NCBI GenBank assembly: GCA_024742655.1 | Contig: JANSYB010000103.1 | Span: 1-7,103 of the forward strand | Source of the DNA: Paracoccaceae bacterium | Lineage (GTDB): Bacteria > Pseudomonadota > Alphaproteobacteria > Rhodobacterales > Rhodobacteraceae | DNA length: 7,103 nucleotides | Direction: 5' to 3' | Shown: positions 1 to 5,525 of the stretch, in pieces | Layout: each line of letters opens with the position of its first letter | Position numbering within the stretch: position 1 is the first letter of the stretch | The notes under the pieces: generated by a model | The model's database searches: none | Told to the model about the DNA's origin: nothing | Seen by the model: the letters and a program-made list of their open reading frames with translations, nothing else | Program-made: the position numbers and the translations under genes

Positions 1-270
1 AAGCCTTCGGACAAGATCCCCGCCATCGAACAGACCTATTCGGCGGGTGCCGTGTGCCTGTCGCTGCTCAACGCGGCGCTTGCGGCGGGCTGGGGGGCAA
101 ACTGGCTGTCGGGCTGGCCCGCGCATGACCCCGGCTTTGCCACCGAGGGTTTGGGCCTGCAAGAGAACGAACGCATCGCGGGCCTGATCCATCTCGGCAC
201 GGAAACCTCCGCCCCGCCAGAGCGCCCGCGGCCCGATCTGGACACGATCACGACATGGGTCTCGGAATGA
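1..270 (+). CDS. Nitroreductase family protein, C-terminal part (5' end outside window)
   Basis: Frame 1 is open from the first base to the TGA at 268-270 and gives 89 residues with no start inside the true protein, so this is the C-terminal part of a gene that begins upstream. The GTG at 52-54 is an internal valine. The piece IEQTYSAGAVCLSLLNAALA, then GWGANWLSGWP, then an acidic LGLQENERIAGLIHLGT stretch and a proline/arginine-rich tail (PERPRP), matches the end of small YdjA-like nitroreductases. These are FMN-dependent, NAD(P)H-using cytosolic oxidoreductases, where the G-x-x-W-x-S-G-W segment lies near the flavin. The physiological substrate is unknown. Its stop overlaps the likely start of the next gene (ATGA at 267-270), so the two are probably cotranscribed. 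The family call is fairly firm; the flavin-binding N-terminus is not visible here. Confidence 0.82.
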   Translation, partial: KPSDKIPAIEQTYSAGAVCLSLLNAALAAGWGANWLSGWPAHDPGFATEGLGLQENERIAGLIHLGTETSAPPERPRPDLDTITTWVSE

Positions 271-965
271 TCTTTGCCGCCTTTTTCAAGGCCCTGGGGC
301 AAGCGGGCGATCCGCGTTTCCGCAAGGTTCTGATGCTGGGCGTAGGGCTCAGTTTCGTTCTGCTGGTGGCGATCACGGCCGGCTTTCTGCTGTTCATTCA
401 ATGGATCACTGGTGACACGACCGAGGTCTGGCTGATCGGCGAGGTGCGCTGGCTGGACGATCTGCTGGGCTGGACCGGCTTTTTCCTCATGCTGTTTTTG
501 TCGATCGTGCTGATGGTGCCGGTGGCCTCGGCCATCACGTCAATGTTTCTCGACGAGGTGGCACAGGCGGTCGAGGACCGCCATTACCCCGAGTTGCCAA
601 ACATTCCGCGCATGCCGCTTGGCGACGCGATCAAGGACACCGTGAATTTCCTAGGCATCATCATCGCGGCCAACACGCTGGCCCTGATCGCCTATGCCGT
701 GTTCTGGCCTCTGGCGCTGTTCATTTTCTGGGCGCTGAACGGTTATCTGCTGGGCATGGAGTATTTTCAGCTGGCCGCCATGCGCCGGATCGGCCGGGTC
801 GAGGCGCGCAAGCTGCGCAAGCAAAAGCGCCTGACGATCTGGACCGCGGGCACGTTGATGGCGATACCGCTCTCGGTGCCGATCGTGAACCTGCTTATCC
901 CGATTTTCGGCGCGGCCACCTTCACCCATATTTTTCACGCGGTGAATAGTCGAAGACCGGTCTGA
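267..965 (+). CDS. EI24-domain (CysZ-like) integral membrane protein
   Basis: This 232-residue protein looks like an inner-membrane EI24/CysZ-family member. Hydrophobic segments lie at about residues 20-47, 68-92, 125-160 (probably a pair) and 190-215. The family hallmark is the segment LNGYLLGMEYFQLAAMRR at about 157-174, followed by a basic loop (RKLRKQKR) and a C-terminal VPIVNLLIPIFGAATFTH block. I chose the ATG at 267 because it forms an ATGA overlap with the nitroreductase stop and starts with MIFAAFFKALGQ, a typical family beginning. The in-frame ATG at 255 would add four residues (MGLG). Neither start has a strong Shine-Dalgarno sequence, which fits translational coupling. CysZ of enterobacteria takes part in sulfate uptake, but no sulfur-assimilation gene is nearby, so the substrate should be left open. 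Confidence 0.85.
   Translation: MIFAAFFKALGQAGDPRFRKVLMLGVGLSFVLLVAITAGFLLFIQWITGDTTEVWLIGEVRWLDDLLGWTGFFLMLFLSIVLMVPVASAITSMFLDEVAQAVEDRHYPELPNIPRMPLGDAIKDTVNFLGIIIAANTLALIAYAVFWPLALFIFWALNGYLLGMEYFQLAAMRRIGRVEARKLRKQKRLTIWTAGTLMAIPLSVPIVNLLIPIFGAATFTHIFHAVNSRRPV
954..963. repeat. 10-bp perfect palindrome at the convergent gene ends
   Basis: AGACCGGTCT is a perfect palindrome covering the last codons of the EI24 gene. It is followed by a weaker dyad, CCTG-CT-CAGG, at 967-976 that crosses the stop of the opposing regulator gene. Only six bases (966-971) separate the two stop codons, so any transcription terminator must lie within coding sequence. Neither element has a flanking T-tract, so I do not call a terminator. 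Confidence 0.3.
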
Positions 966-971
966 CCCTGC

Positions 972-1595
972 TCAGGCCAGCGATGTCACCCACAGGATCG
1001 TTGCATCCTCGTCGCTGACCGATATGACGTTATGCCCCATCGTGCCGTCGTAATAAGCGCTGTCGCCGCGGCGCATCTCGATCGGTTCATAGAACTCGGT
1101 GTAAAGACGGATCACCCCGGTCAGCACGTAAAGAAACTCCTCGCCGTCATGGCGCACCCAGCCGTCGAACTCGTCGACCGAGCGCGCCCGGATACGCGCG
1201 CGATACGGCAGCATCCGCTTTTTCGACAGCGCCTCGCCCAGCAATTCGTGTTCGTAGGTGGTGGTGGCGTGATGCGCACCGTCTCCGGCCTTGGTCACGG
1301 CCATGCGCCCGCTGATCTGATCGCGCTGCGGCGGCGTGAAAAGCTGCGGCACCGAGATTTCCAGCCCCACGGCCAGTTTCTTGAGCGCCTCATAGGTCGG
1401 CGACATCTGCCCGTTCTCGATCTTGCTGAGCGTGGAGCGCGCCAACCCGGCCTGCTTGGCCGCCTGTTCCAGTGTCCAGCCACGCGACTTGCGCAATTCG
1501 CGCACGCGTTCCCCGAGGTTCAGCGGCTCGGCCAACTCCTCGGCGCCATGTTCACGCGAGATACGGATCAGGTTTCCGGGCAGGATCTCTTTCAT
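972..1595 (-). CDS. XRE-family helix-turn-helix regulator with C-terminal cupin sensor domain
   Basis: The 207-residue product has a short N-terminal extension, an XRE/HTH_3 DNA-binding domain at about 27-85 and a cupin_2 domain at about 127-204. The HTH is clear: LGERVRELRKSRGWTLEQAA, then the turn and recognition helix LARSTLSKIENG (51-62), then SPTYEALKKLA. The cupin shows HDGEEFLYVLTG (149-160), a G-D-S-A-Y-Y turn near 177-182 and GHNVIS (187-192). H149, E152/E153 and H188 could form a metal or ligand pocket. Such regulators sense small ligands in the cytosol and often control an adjacent divergent operon, usually by repression. This one is transcribed away from the ligase operon across 82 bp, so it is the natural candidate regulator of that operon and of itself. 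The ATG at 1595-1593 has only a weak AGG (1605-1603) seven bases upstream. The ligand is not deducible. Confidence 0.92.
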   Translation of the reverse strand: MKEILPGNLIRISREHGAEELAEPLNLGERVRELRKSRGWTLEQAAKQAGLARSTLSKIENGQMSPTYEALKKLAVGLEISVPQLFTPPQRDQISGRMAVTKAGDGAHHATTTYEHELLGEALSKKRMLPYRARIRARSVDEFDGWVRHDGEEFLYVLTGVIRLYTEFYEPIEMRRGDSAYYDGTMGHNVISVSDEDATILWVTSLA

Positions 1596-1624
1596 GGATC
1601 AACCTATACGCCAGCGCGCAGCGA

Positions 1625-1654
1625 ACTTGCAACGGGCCAGACTTGCAACGGGCC
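1625..1654. repeat. Tandem 14-bp direct repeat, candidate operator
   Basis: ACTTGCAACGGGCC occurs at 1625-1638 and again, without mismatch, at 1641-1654, a period of 16 bp. Each copy contains the palindrome TTGCAA (1627-1632 and 1643-1648). Its place midway between the divergent genes, next to an XRE-type regulator gene, suggests two regulator binding sites. That role is inferred from position and repetition only; a chance local duplication is possible. Confidence 0.5.
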
Positions 1655-1666
1655 TGCCGTCATCTT

Positions 1667-1670
1667 AAGG
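1667..1670 (+). promoter_or_regulatory. Ribosome binding site of the acyl-CoA ligase gene
   Basis: AAGG lies seven bases before the ATG at 1678, a standard Shine-Dalgarno spacing that supports this start for the ligase. There is no earlier in-frame start with a comparable site. Confidence 0.5.
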
Positions 1671-1677
1671 CTGGACC

Positions 1678-3204
1678 ATGCTTTCTGTGATCGAAGACAC
1701 TCCTGTTGCGCCCTGCCCCGCGCCATTCAACCTTGCGGCACATGTGCTGGCACGGGCCGATGACCTGCCCGACAAGGTCGCGCTTGCCGTTCTGGGCCTG
1801 TCGGGTGCCGAACGGTGGAGTTACGCGCGCCTCAAGGCGGCGGTCCTGGGCACGGGAACAGGCCTGTTGCAGGCCGGGTTGCAGCCCGGTGAGCGCGTGC
1901 TGATGCGGCTTGGAAATACGGTCGAATTTCCCATCGCCTATCTCGGGGCCATCGCGGTCGGGCTGGTGCCGGTGCCCACCTCATCGCAACTGACCACGCG
2001 CGAGGTTTCGGGCATCATCGACACCGTTCAGCCCTCGGTCATTCTGCTGGGCCCCGGGATCGCCTGCCCGGACACGGATATCCCGGTGATCGACCAACCC
2101 GCGCTCGAGGCGATGCGCGACCTGCCCCCCGCCGCTTGGGACATGGGCGACCCGGACCGGATGGCCTATGTCATCTACACCTCCGGCACCTCGGGCGTGC
2201 CGCGCGCCGTGGCCCATGCGCACCGCGCGATCTGGGCGCGGCAGATGATGTTCGATGGCTGGTACGGCCTGCGCGAAAGCGACCGGGTGATGCATGCCGG
2301 TGCCTTCAACTGGACCTACACGCTTGGCACCGGATTGATGGATCCGTGGACGGCCGGCGCCACGGCACTGATCCCGCAGGCCGGGATCGACGCGGCGCAA
2401 TTGCCTTTGTTGATGAAGCGGCACGACGCCACGATCTTTGCCGCCGCCCCCGGCGTGTTCCGCAAGTTCCTGCGCCCAGATGAGTCGCTGGATTTGCCCC
2501 GGCTGCGCCATGCCCTGTCGGCAGGTGAGAAACTGTCCGATACGATCCGGGCAGCCTGGCAGGACGCGACCGGCACCCCGGTCTGCGAGGCCTACGGGAT
2601 GTCCGAATGCTCCACCTTCATTTCGGCCAGCCCCGACCATCCGGCCCCGCCCGGATCGCTGGGGCGCCCGCAGCGGGGCCGCCGGGTGGCGCTGCTTGGC
2701 CCCGAGGGGCCCGTGCAATTGGGCGAGGAGGGCACGATCGCCGTGCACCGCTCTGATCCGGGGCTGATGCTGGGCTATCTCGGCGCGCCCGAGGCCACCG
2801 CGCGGCGCTACCAGGGGGATTGGTTCGTGACCGGGGACCAGGGCATGATGGACGCCGGCGGGCATATCACCTATCTGGGCCGGTCCGATGACATGATGAA
2901 TGCCGGTGGCTTTCGCGTCTCGCCGATGGAGGTCGAGGCCGTGCTGAACACCCATCCCGGCATCACACAGGCCGCCGTGACCGATATCGAGATCAAGCAG
3001 GATGCCCGCCTGATCATGGCGTTTTACACCGGGCCCGCCGCCCTGGATGAGGCGGAGTTGACGGCGTTTGCCGCCGACCGGCTGGCAGGGTACAAGCAAC
3101 CCCGTGGTTATTACCACCTCGAAGCGCTGCCCACAGGCGCCAACGGCAAACTCCTGCGCCGCGAATTGCGGCCCATTTACAAGGCGCGTCATGGTCAAGC
3201 TTGA
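1678..3204 (+). CDS. AMP-forming acyl-CoA synthetase/ligase (class I adenylate-forming enzyme)
   Basis: The 508-residue protein has the full ANL-superfamily layout: a large N-terminal domain to about 400 and a small C-terminal lid. It would convert a carboxylic acid, ATP and CoA to acyl-CoA, AMP and PPi in the cytosol. Visible motifs are the phosphate loop YTSGTSGVPR (167-176), SAGEKL (281-286), the adenine-binding EAYGMSE (304-310), TGD (385-387), the hinge region GRSDDMMNAGGFRVSPMEVE (401-420) and PTGANGK with the catalytic lysine K491. The segment around FNWTYTLGTGLMDPW (210-224) with GAT recalls benzoate-CoA-ligase-like enzymes, but the substrate, aromatic or aliphatic, cannot be read from this. 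Two departures are an arginine (R176) where the loop usually has lysine, and alanine after it instead of glycine. It is the first gene of the operon, divergent from the XRE-cupin regulator, and its end overlaps the next start by 14 nt. Confidence 0.93.
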   Translation: MLSVIEDTPVAPCPAPFNLAAHVLARADDLPDKVALAVLGLSGAERWSYARLKAAVLGTGTGLLQAGLQPGERVLMRLGNTVEFPIAYLGAIAVGLVPVPTSSQLTTREVSGIIDTVQPSVILLGPGIACPDTDIPVIDQPALEAMRDLPPAAWDMGDPDRMAYVIYTSGTSGVPRAVAHAHRAIWARQMMFDGWYGLRESDRVMHAGAFNWTYTLGTGLMDPWTAGATALIPQAGIDAAQLPLLMKRHDATIFAAAPGVFRKFLRPDESLDLPRLRHALSAGEKLSDTIRAAWQDATGTPVCEAYGMSECSTFISASPDHPAPPGSLGRPQRGRRVALLGPEGPVQLGEEGTIAVHRSDPGLMLGYLGAPEATARRYQGDWFVTGDQGMMDAGGHITYLGRSDDMMNAGGFRVSPMEVEAVLNTHPGITQAAVTDIEIKQDARLIMAFYTGPAALDEAELTAFAADRLAGYKQPRGYYHLEALPTGANGKLLRRELRPIYKARHGQA

Positions 3205-3844
3205 TATCATTTCCGATCCGATCTGCCCGTGGTGTTACATTGGCAAGACCCTTCTGGATCAGGCCCTGGCGGAGCGTCCCGACCACCCGTTCGAAATCGA
3301 ATGGCACCCGTTTCAGCTGAACCCCGACATGCCGGAAGAGGGCATGGATCGCCGCGCCTATCTTGAGGGCAAGTTCGGCGGCAAGGAGGGGGCGGTTCAG
3401 GCCTATCTGCCGGTCGTGGAACGCGCCGAGCAGGCCGGTCTGAAGATCGATTTCGAGGGCATCACGCGCACGCCGAATACACTGGATGCACACCGCCTGA
3501 TCCACTGGGCCGGGATCGAGGGGCGCCAGATGCCCGTGGCGATGGCCCTGTTCCGCGCCTATTTCGAAGAGGGCCGCGATATCGGCGCGCCCGATGTGCT
3601 GGCCGATATCGCCGACAGCGCGGGCATGGATGCCGCCGTCGTCCTGAAACTACTGCAATCGACGGCGGATGCGGGCGACATCCGCAAGCGCGACGCGGCC
3701 TTTCGAGAGATGGGCGTGACCGGCGTGCCCTGTTTCATCGTGGCCGGCAAACACGCCGTGCCCGGCTGTCAGCCGCCCGAGCTGTGGCTCAAGGTGATCG
3801 ACGAGATCACCGGCCAACTTGAAAACGGAGAGGAGGCCGGCTGA
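3191..3844 (+). CDS. DsbA-family oxidoreductase (FrnE-like, thioredoxin fold)
   Basis: Starting at the ATG at 3191 gives 217 residues, the usual family length. AAGG at 3181-3184 lies six bases upstream. An open frame extends further upstream, but it lies inside the ligase gene in another frame. The protein begins directly with the first thioredoxin strand and the active site CPWC (12-15), followed by YIGK. It has no signal peptide, so it is probably cytosolic. WHPFQLNPDMPEEGMDR (38-54) is characteristic of the FrnE branch, and GVTGVP (175-180) holds the cis-proline. The helical insertion lies between these. The CxxC separates it from 2-hydroxychromene-2-carboxylate isomerases, which share the fold but lack the cysteine pair. 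Two further cysteines, C181 just after the cis-proline and C193, are unusual. It overlaps the ligase gene by 14 nt, so it is probably translationally coupled. The thiol substrate is unknown. Confidence 0.92.
   Translation: MVKLDIISDPICPWCYIGKTLLDQALAERPDHPFEIEWHPFQLNPDMPEEGMDRRAYLEGKFGGKEGAVQAYLPVVERAEQAGLKIDFEGITRTPNTLDAHRLIHWAGIEGRQMPVAMALFRAYFEEGRDIGAPDVLADIADSAGMDAAVVLKLLQSTADAGDIRKRDAAFREMGVTGVPCFIVAGKHAVPGCQPPELWLKVIDEITGQLENGEEAG
3827..3836 (+). promoter_or_regulatory. Ribosome binding site of the channel gene
   Basis: The purine run GGAGAGGAGG sits inside the last codons of the DsbA-like gene, with its 3' edge 11 bases before the ATG at 3848. It is one of the strongest Shine-Dalgarno-like sequences in the window. 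It suggests that the channel is translated efficiently on its own as well as by coupling. Confidence 0.55.
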
Positions 3845-3847
3845 GCC

Positions 3848-4213
3848 ATGCGAGGGGCGAAGGTTCTGACGCTTCTGGGGATGCTGGTGTCCATCGTCGT
3901 GGGCGGCACGGTTTTCTTCCACTTCGTCGAGGGGTGGAGCTGGCTCGACAGCTATTTCTTCACGGTCGTCACCCTGTCCACCGTGGGCTATGGCAGTCTT
4001 GTGCCCGCGACCGCCGCCGGCAAGATCGGCACGACGGTTTTCATCTTCGTGGGGTTGGGTATCTTCGCTGTCGCGATCCAGCAATTCGGCTCCTTCGCGG
4101 TGAAGAAACGCGAGGAACATACCGAGTGGCTGATCGCCCGGCTGGGCCACCGGCATGATCCCCCGTCCGAGGAACCAAAGGCCGCCAACGAACCCGAAAG
4201 ACCCGACGAATGA
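3848..4213 (+). CDS. Small two-TM potassium channel family protein (Ion_trans_2)
   Basis: This 121-residue inner-membrane protein has the minimal KcsA-like pore layout. A first transmembrane helix lies at about 6-25, a pore helix at about 33-44, the selectivity filter TVGYG at 45-49 (in STVGYGSLVP) and a second transmembrane helix at about 59-80. A charged cytosolic tail (KKREEHTEWL) then runs into a proline/glutamate-rich, probably disordered end. There is no RCK/TrkA-N regulatory domain and no voltage sensor. By family rules it would act as a tetramer conducting potassium. Its ATG lies three bases after the DsbA-like stop, and its stop overlaps the exporter start (ATGA, 4210-4213), so it is firmly inside the operon. 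A link to the acyl-CoA ligase or exporter is not obvious; effects on membrane potential or acid stress are only a guess. Confidence 0.9.
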   Translation: MRGAKVLTLLGMLVSIVVGGTVFFHFVEGWSWLDSYFFTVVTLSTVGYGSLVPATAAGKIGTTVFIFVGLGIFAVAIQQFGSFAVKKREEHTEWLIARLGHRHDPPSEEPKAANEPERPDE

Positions 4214-5421
4214 CAGGCCAGGCCCGGATGGGTCACGCGGAATTCGTGGCCCTGATGGCGATGCTGGGCGGCACGGTCGCCTTTTCCATCGACGCGATGC
4301 TGCCCGCGTTGAAGGTGATCGGTACCGAACTGTCGCCCGATGCGGTCAACCGCGCACAGCTGGTCGTGACATCGTTTGTCTTCGGCATGGGCATCGGCAC
4401 GTTCTTCGTCGGGCCCGTCTCGGATGCCTTCGGGCGCAAGTCGGTCATCCTGGCCGGAACGCTGCTCTATGTGACCGGTGCGGTGTTGGCGGCAGTAACG
4501 GGTTCGCTTGAACTTCTGATCGTTGCGCGGGCGCTGCAGGGGCTGGGCGTATCGGCCGCCCGGGTGGTGTCGATGGCCATCATCCGGGACCTCTACAAAG
4601 GGCGCGAGATGGCGCGGCTGATGTCCTTCGTGATGATGGTGTTCGCACTGGTGCCCGCGATTGCCCCGCTGATCGGCGCGGGCATCATCGCGCTGACCGG
4701 CTGGCGGGGGATTTTCGCCAGTTTCGTGCTGTTCGCCCTGATCTACAGCCTGTGGCTGGGTCTGCGCCTGACCGAACCATTGCCACCCGAACGCCGCCGC
4801 CCATTTCGCGCGCGTGCCCTTTGGGCCGCCGCGAAAGAGGTGATCAGCACCCCGGTGGTGCGCATGGCCATCGCCGTGCAGACCCTGTGTTTCGGTGCGC
4901 TCTTCGCATCGCTTTCGTCGATCCAGCCGATCATGGCCGACAGCTTTGGCCGCGAGGCGCAATTCCCCTACTGGTTCGCCATGATCGCGCTGGTCTCGGG
5001 CGGTTTCAGCCTGTTGAACGCGTCGCTGGTCATGCGTCTGGGCATGCGCCGGCTGATCAATTTCGCGCTGACCGGGCAGGCCGTGATCTGTTCGTGCGTT
5101 CTGGTCGCGTTGCTGATTGGCCTGTCAGAGGGGCTGGCCTTTCCCGTCTATATAGCGTGGCAGACAACGGTGTTCATCATGATCACGCTGACGCTCGGCA
5201 ATCTCAACGCACTCGCGCTTGAGCCGCTCGGCCATATCGCCGGGATGGGCGCCAGTATCACGACCGGGCTGGCCACGGTGGGGTCGGTTCTTCTGGCCAT
5301 ACCGGTCGGGTTGGCCTTTGACGGCACACCGCTGCCGCTGATGGCGGGGGTCGCGGTGTTCGCGGTCACGGGGCGCATGATCATGCTGCGGCTGGATCGC
5401 GCCGAGCGGGTCGCAATCTGA
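4210..5421 (+). CDS. MFS transporter, Bcr/CflA-type drug-resistance exporter
   Basis: The 403-residue, strongly hydrophobic protein has the length of 12-TM drug:H+ antiporters of the Bcr/CflA branch. The first helix carries SIDAMLPAL (26-34), the counterpart of the family's D-x-x-LPAL signature. The loop between helices 2 and 3 has the MFS motif A, GPVSDAFGRK (68-77). RALQGLG (107-113) is motif B, and LVPAIAPLIGAGI (147-159) resembles the antiporter motif C. The central basic loop PPERRRPFRAR (192-202) separates the two halves. It probably exports a small organic compound by proton exchange across the inner membrane; the substrate is unknown. The ATG at 4210 overlaps the channel stop as ATGA and has no strong ribosome binding site, which suggests reinitiation. 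ATG 4228 (Met7) is a possible alternative start. It is the last gene of the operon; an exporter controlled with an acyl-CoA ligase could relieve accumulation of a toxic acid. Confidence 0.92.
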   Translation: MTGQARMGHAEFVALMAMLGGTVAFSIDAMLPALKVIGTELSPDAVNRAQLVVTSFVFGMGIGTFFVGPVSDAFGRKSVILAGTLLYVTGAVLAAVTGSLELLIVARALQGLGVSAARVVSMAIIRDLYKGREMARLMSFVMMVFALVPAIAPLIGAGIIALTGWRGIFASFVLFALIYSLWLGLRLTEPLPPERRRPFRARALWAAAKEVISTPVVRMAIAVQTLCFGALFASLSSIQPIMADSFGREAQFPYWFAMIALVSGGFSLLNASLVMRLGMRRLINFALTGQAVICSCVLVALLIGLSEGLAFPVYIAWQTTVFIMITLTLGNLNALALEPLGHIAGMGASITTGLATVGSVLLAIPVGLAFDGTPLPLMAGVAVFAVTGRMIMLRLDRAERVAI

Positions 5422-5468
5422 CGTTTTAATGTATACTATCGCATACAACTCTTTTCAGATCGTCAAAA

Positions 5469-5488
5469 CTGCGCTATGACGCGCGCAG
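5469..5488. repeat. Six-bp inverted repeat (CTGCGC / GCGCAG)
   Basis: CTGCGC (5469-5474) and GCGCAG (5483-5488) are exact reverse complements around an 8-base spacer that contains the candidate -10 box. On the minus strand this hairpin is followed by TTTTG, as in a short intrinsic terminator, but no minus-strand gene reads into it. On the plus strand it lacks a T-run. It could be an operator or a leader hairpin, or chance. Confidence 0.3.
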
Positions 5489-5513
5489 ACAAATCGATTC
5501 CCGTGTAACCGCA

Positions 5514-5518
5514 AAGGA
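5514..5518 (+). promoter_or_regulatory. Ribosome binding site of icd
   Basis: AAGGA lies seven bases before the ATG at 5526. It is a near-consensus Shine-Dalgarno site that fixes this start and fits a highly expressed central-metabolism gene. Confidence 0.65.
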
Positions 5519-5525
5519 CGCTCCG

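Larger units (their letters stand above)
1596..1677. promoter_or_regulatory. Divergent promoter/operator region between regulator and ligase operon
   Basis: This 82-bp gap must carry the promoters for both the minus-strand regulator and the plus-strand operon. It contains a 14-bp direct repeat, described separately. On the minus strand a TTGCAA (1632-1627) lies 18 bp upstream of TATAGG (1608-1603), a plausible but weak -35/-10 pair that would place the start almost at the regulator ATG. On the plus strand I see no convincing -10 box. An AAGG at 1667-1670 is well placed as ribosome binding site for the ligase. Confidence 0.55.
5422..5525. promoter_or_regulatory. Promoter region upstream of isocitrate dehydrogenase
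   Basis: This 104-bp gap is visibly more AT-rich than its surroundings. TTTTCA (5452-5457) and TATGAC (5475-5480), 17 bp apart, form a modest -35/-10 pair, which would give a leader of about 40 nt. TATACT at 5432-5437 is a better -10 box but has no good -35. An interrupted dyad, TGTAT-N8-ATACA (5430-5447), overlaps that box and could be an operator. No GC-rich hairpin with a following T-run is visible on the plus strand, so the end of the preceding operon is not defined. Roles are inferred from consensus by eye. Confidence 0.45.

Noticed and set aside
1032..1763. 243-codon plus-strand open frame antisense to the regulator and running into the ligase gene
   Set aside because: It covers the regulator gene, whose HTH and cupin are clear, then the divergent promoter region and the ligase start. 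It has no motif of its own.
3068..3190. Upstream extension of the DsbA-like frame by 41 codons
   Set aside because: The extension lies inside the ligase C-terminus in another frame. The thioredoxin fold begins right at the ATG at 3191, which has a well-placed AAGG.
1981..3210. 409-codon open frame on the minus strand, antisense to the ligase gene
   Set aside because: It is low-complexity in character (rich in G, R, H, A, Q), has no recognisable domain, and lies opposite a gene with clear motifs. Long antisense frames are expected in GC-rich DNA.
3191..3844. Reading the DsbA-like protein as 2-hydroxychromene-2-carboxylate isomerase, which would suggest aromatic degradation with the ligase
   Set aside because: The isomerase branch lacks the CxxC pair. 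Here CPWC and the FrnE-type HPFQLNPDMP segment are present, so a thiol oxidoreductase is the better call.
3988..4962. 324-codon minus-strand open frame opposite the channel and exporter genes
   Set aside because: Its translation is rich in H, Q, R and D with no plausible fold, and it crosses two real genes.
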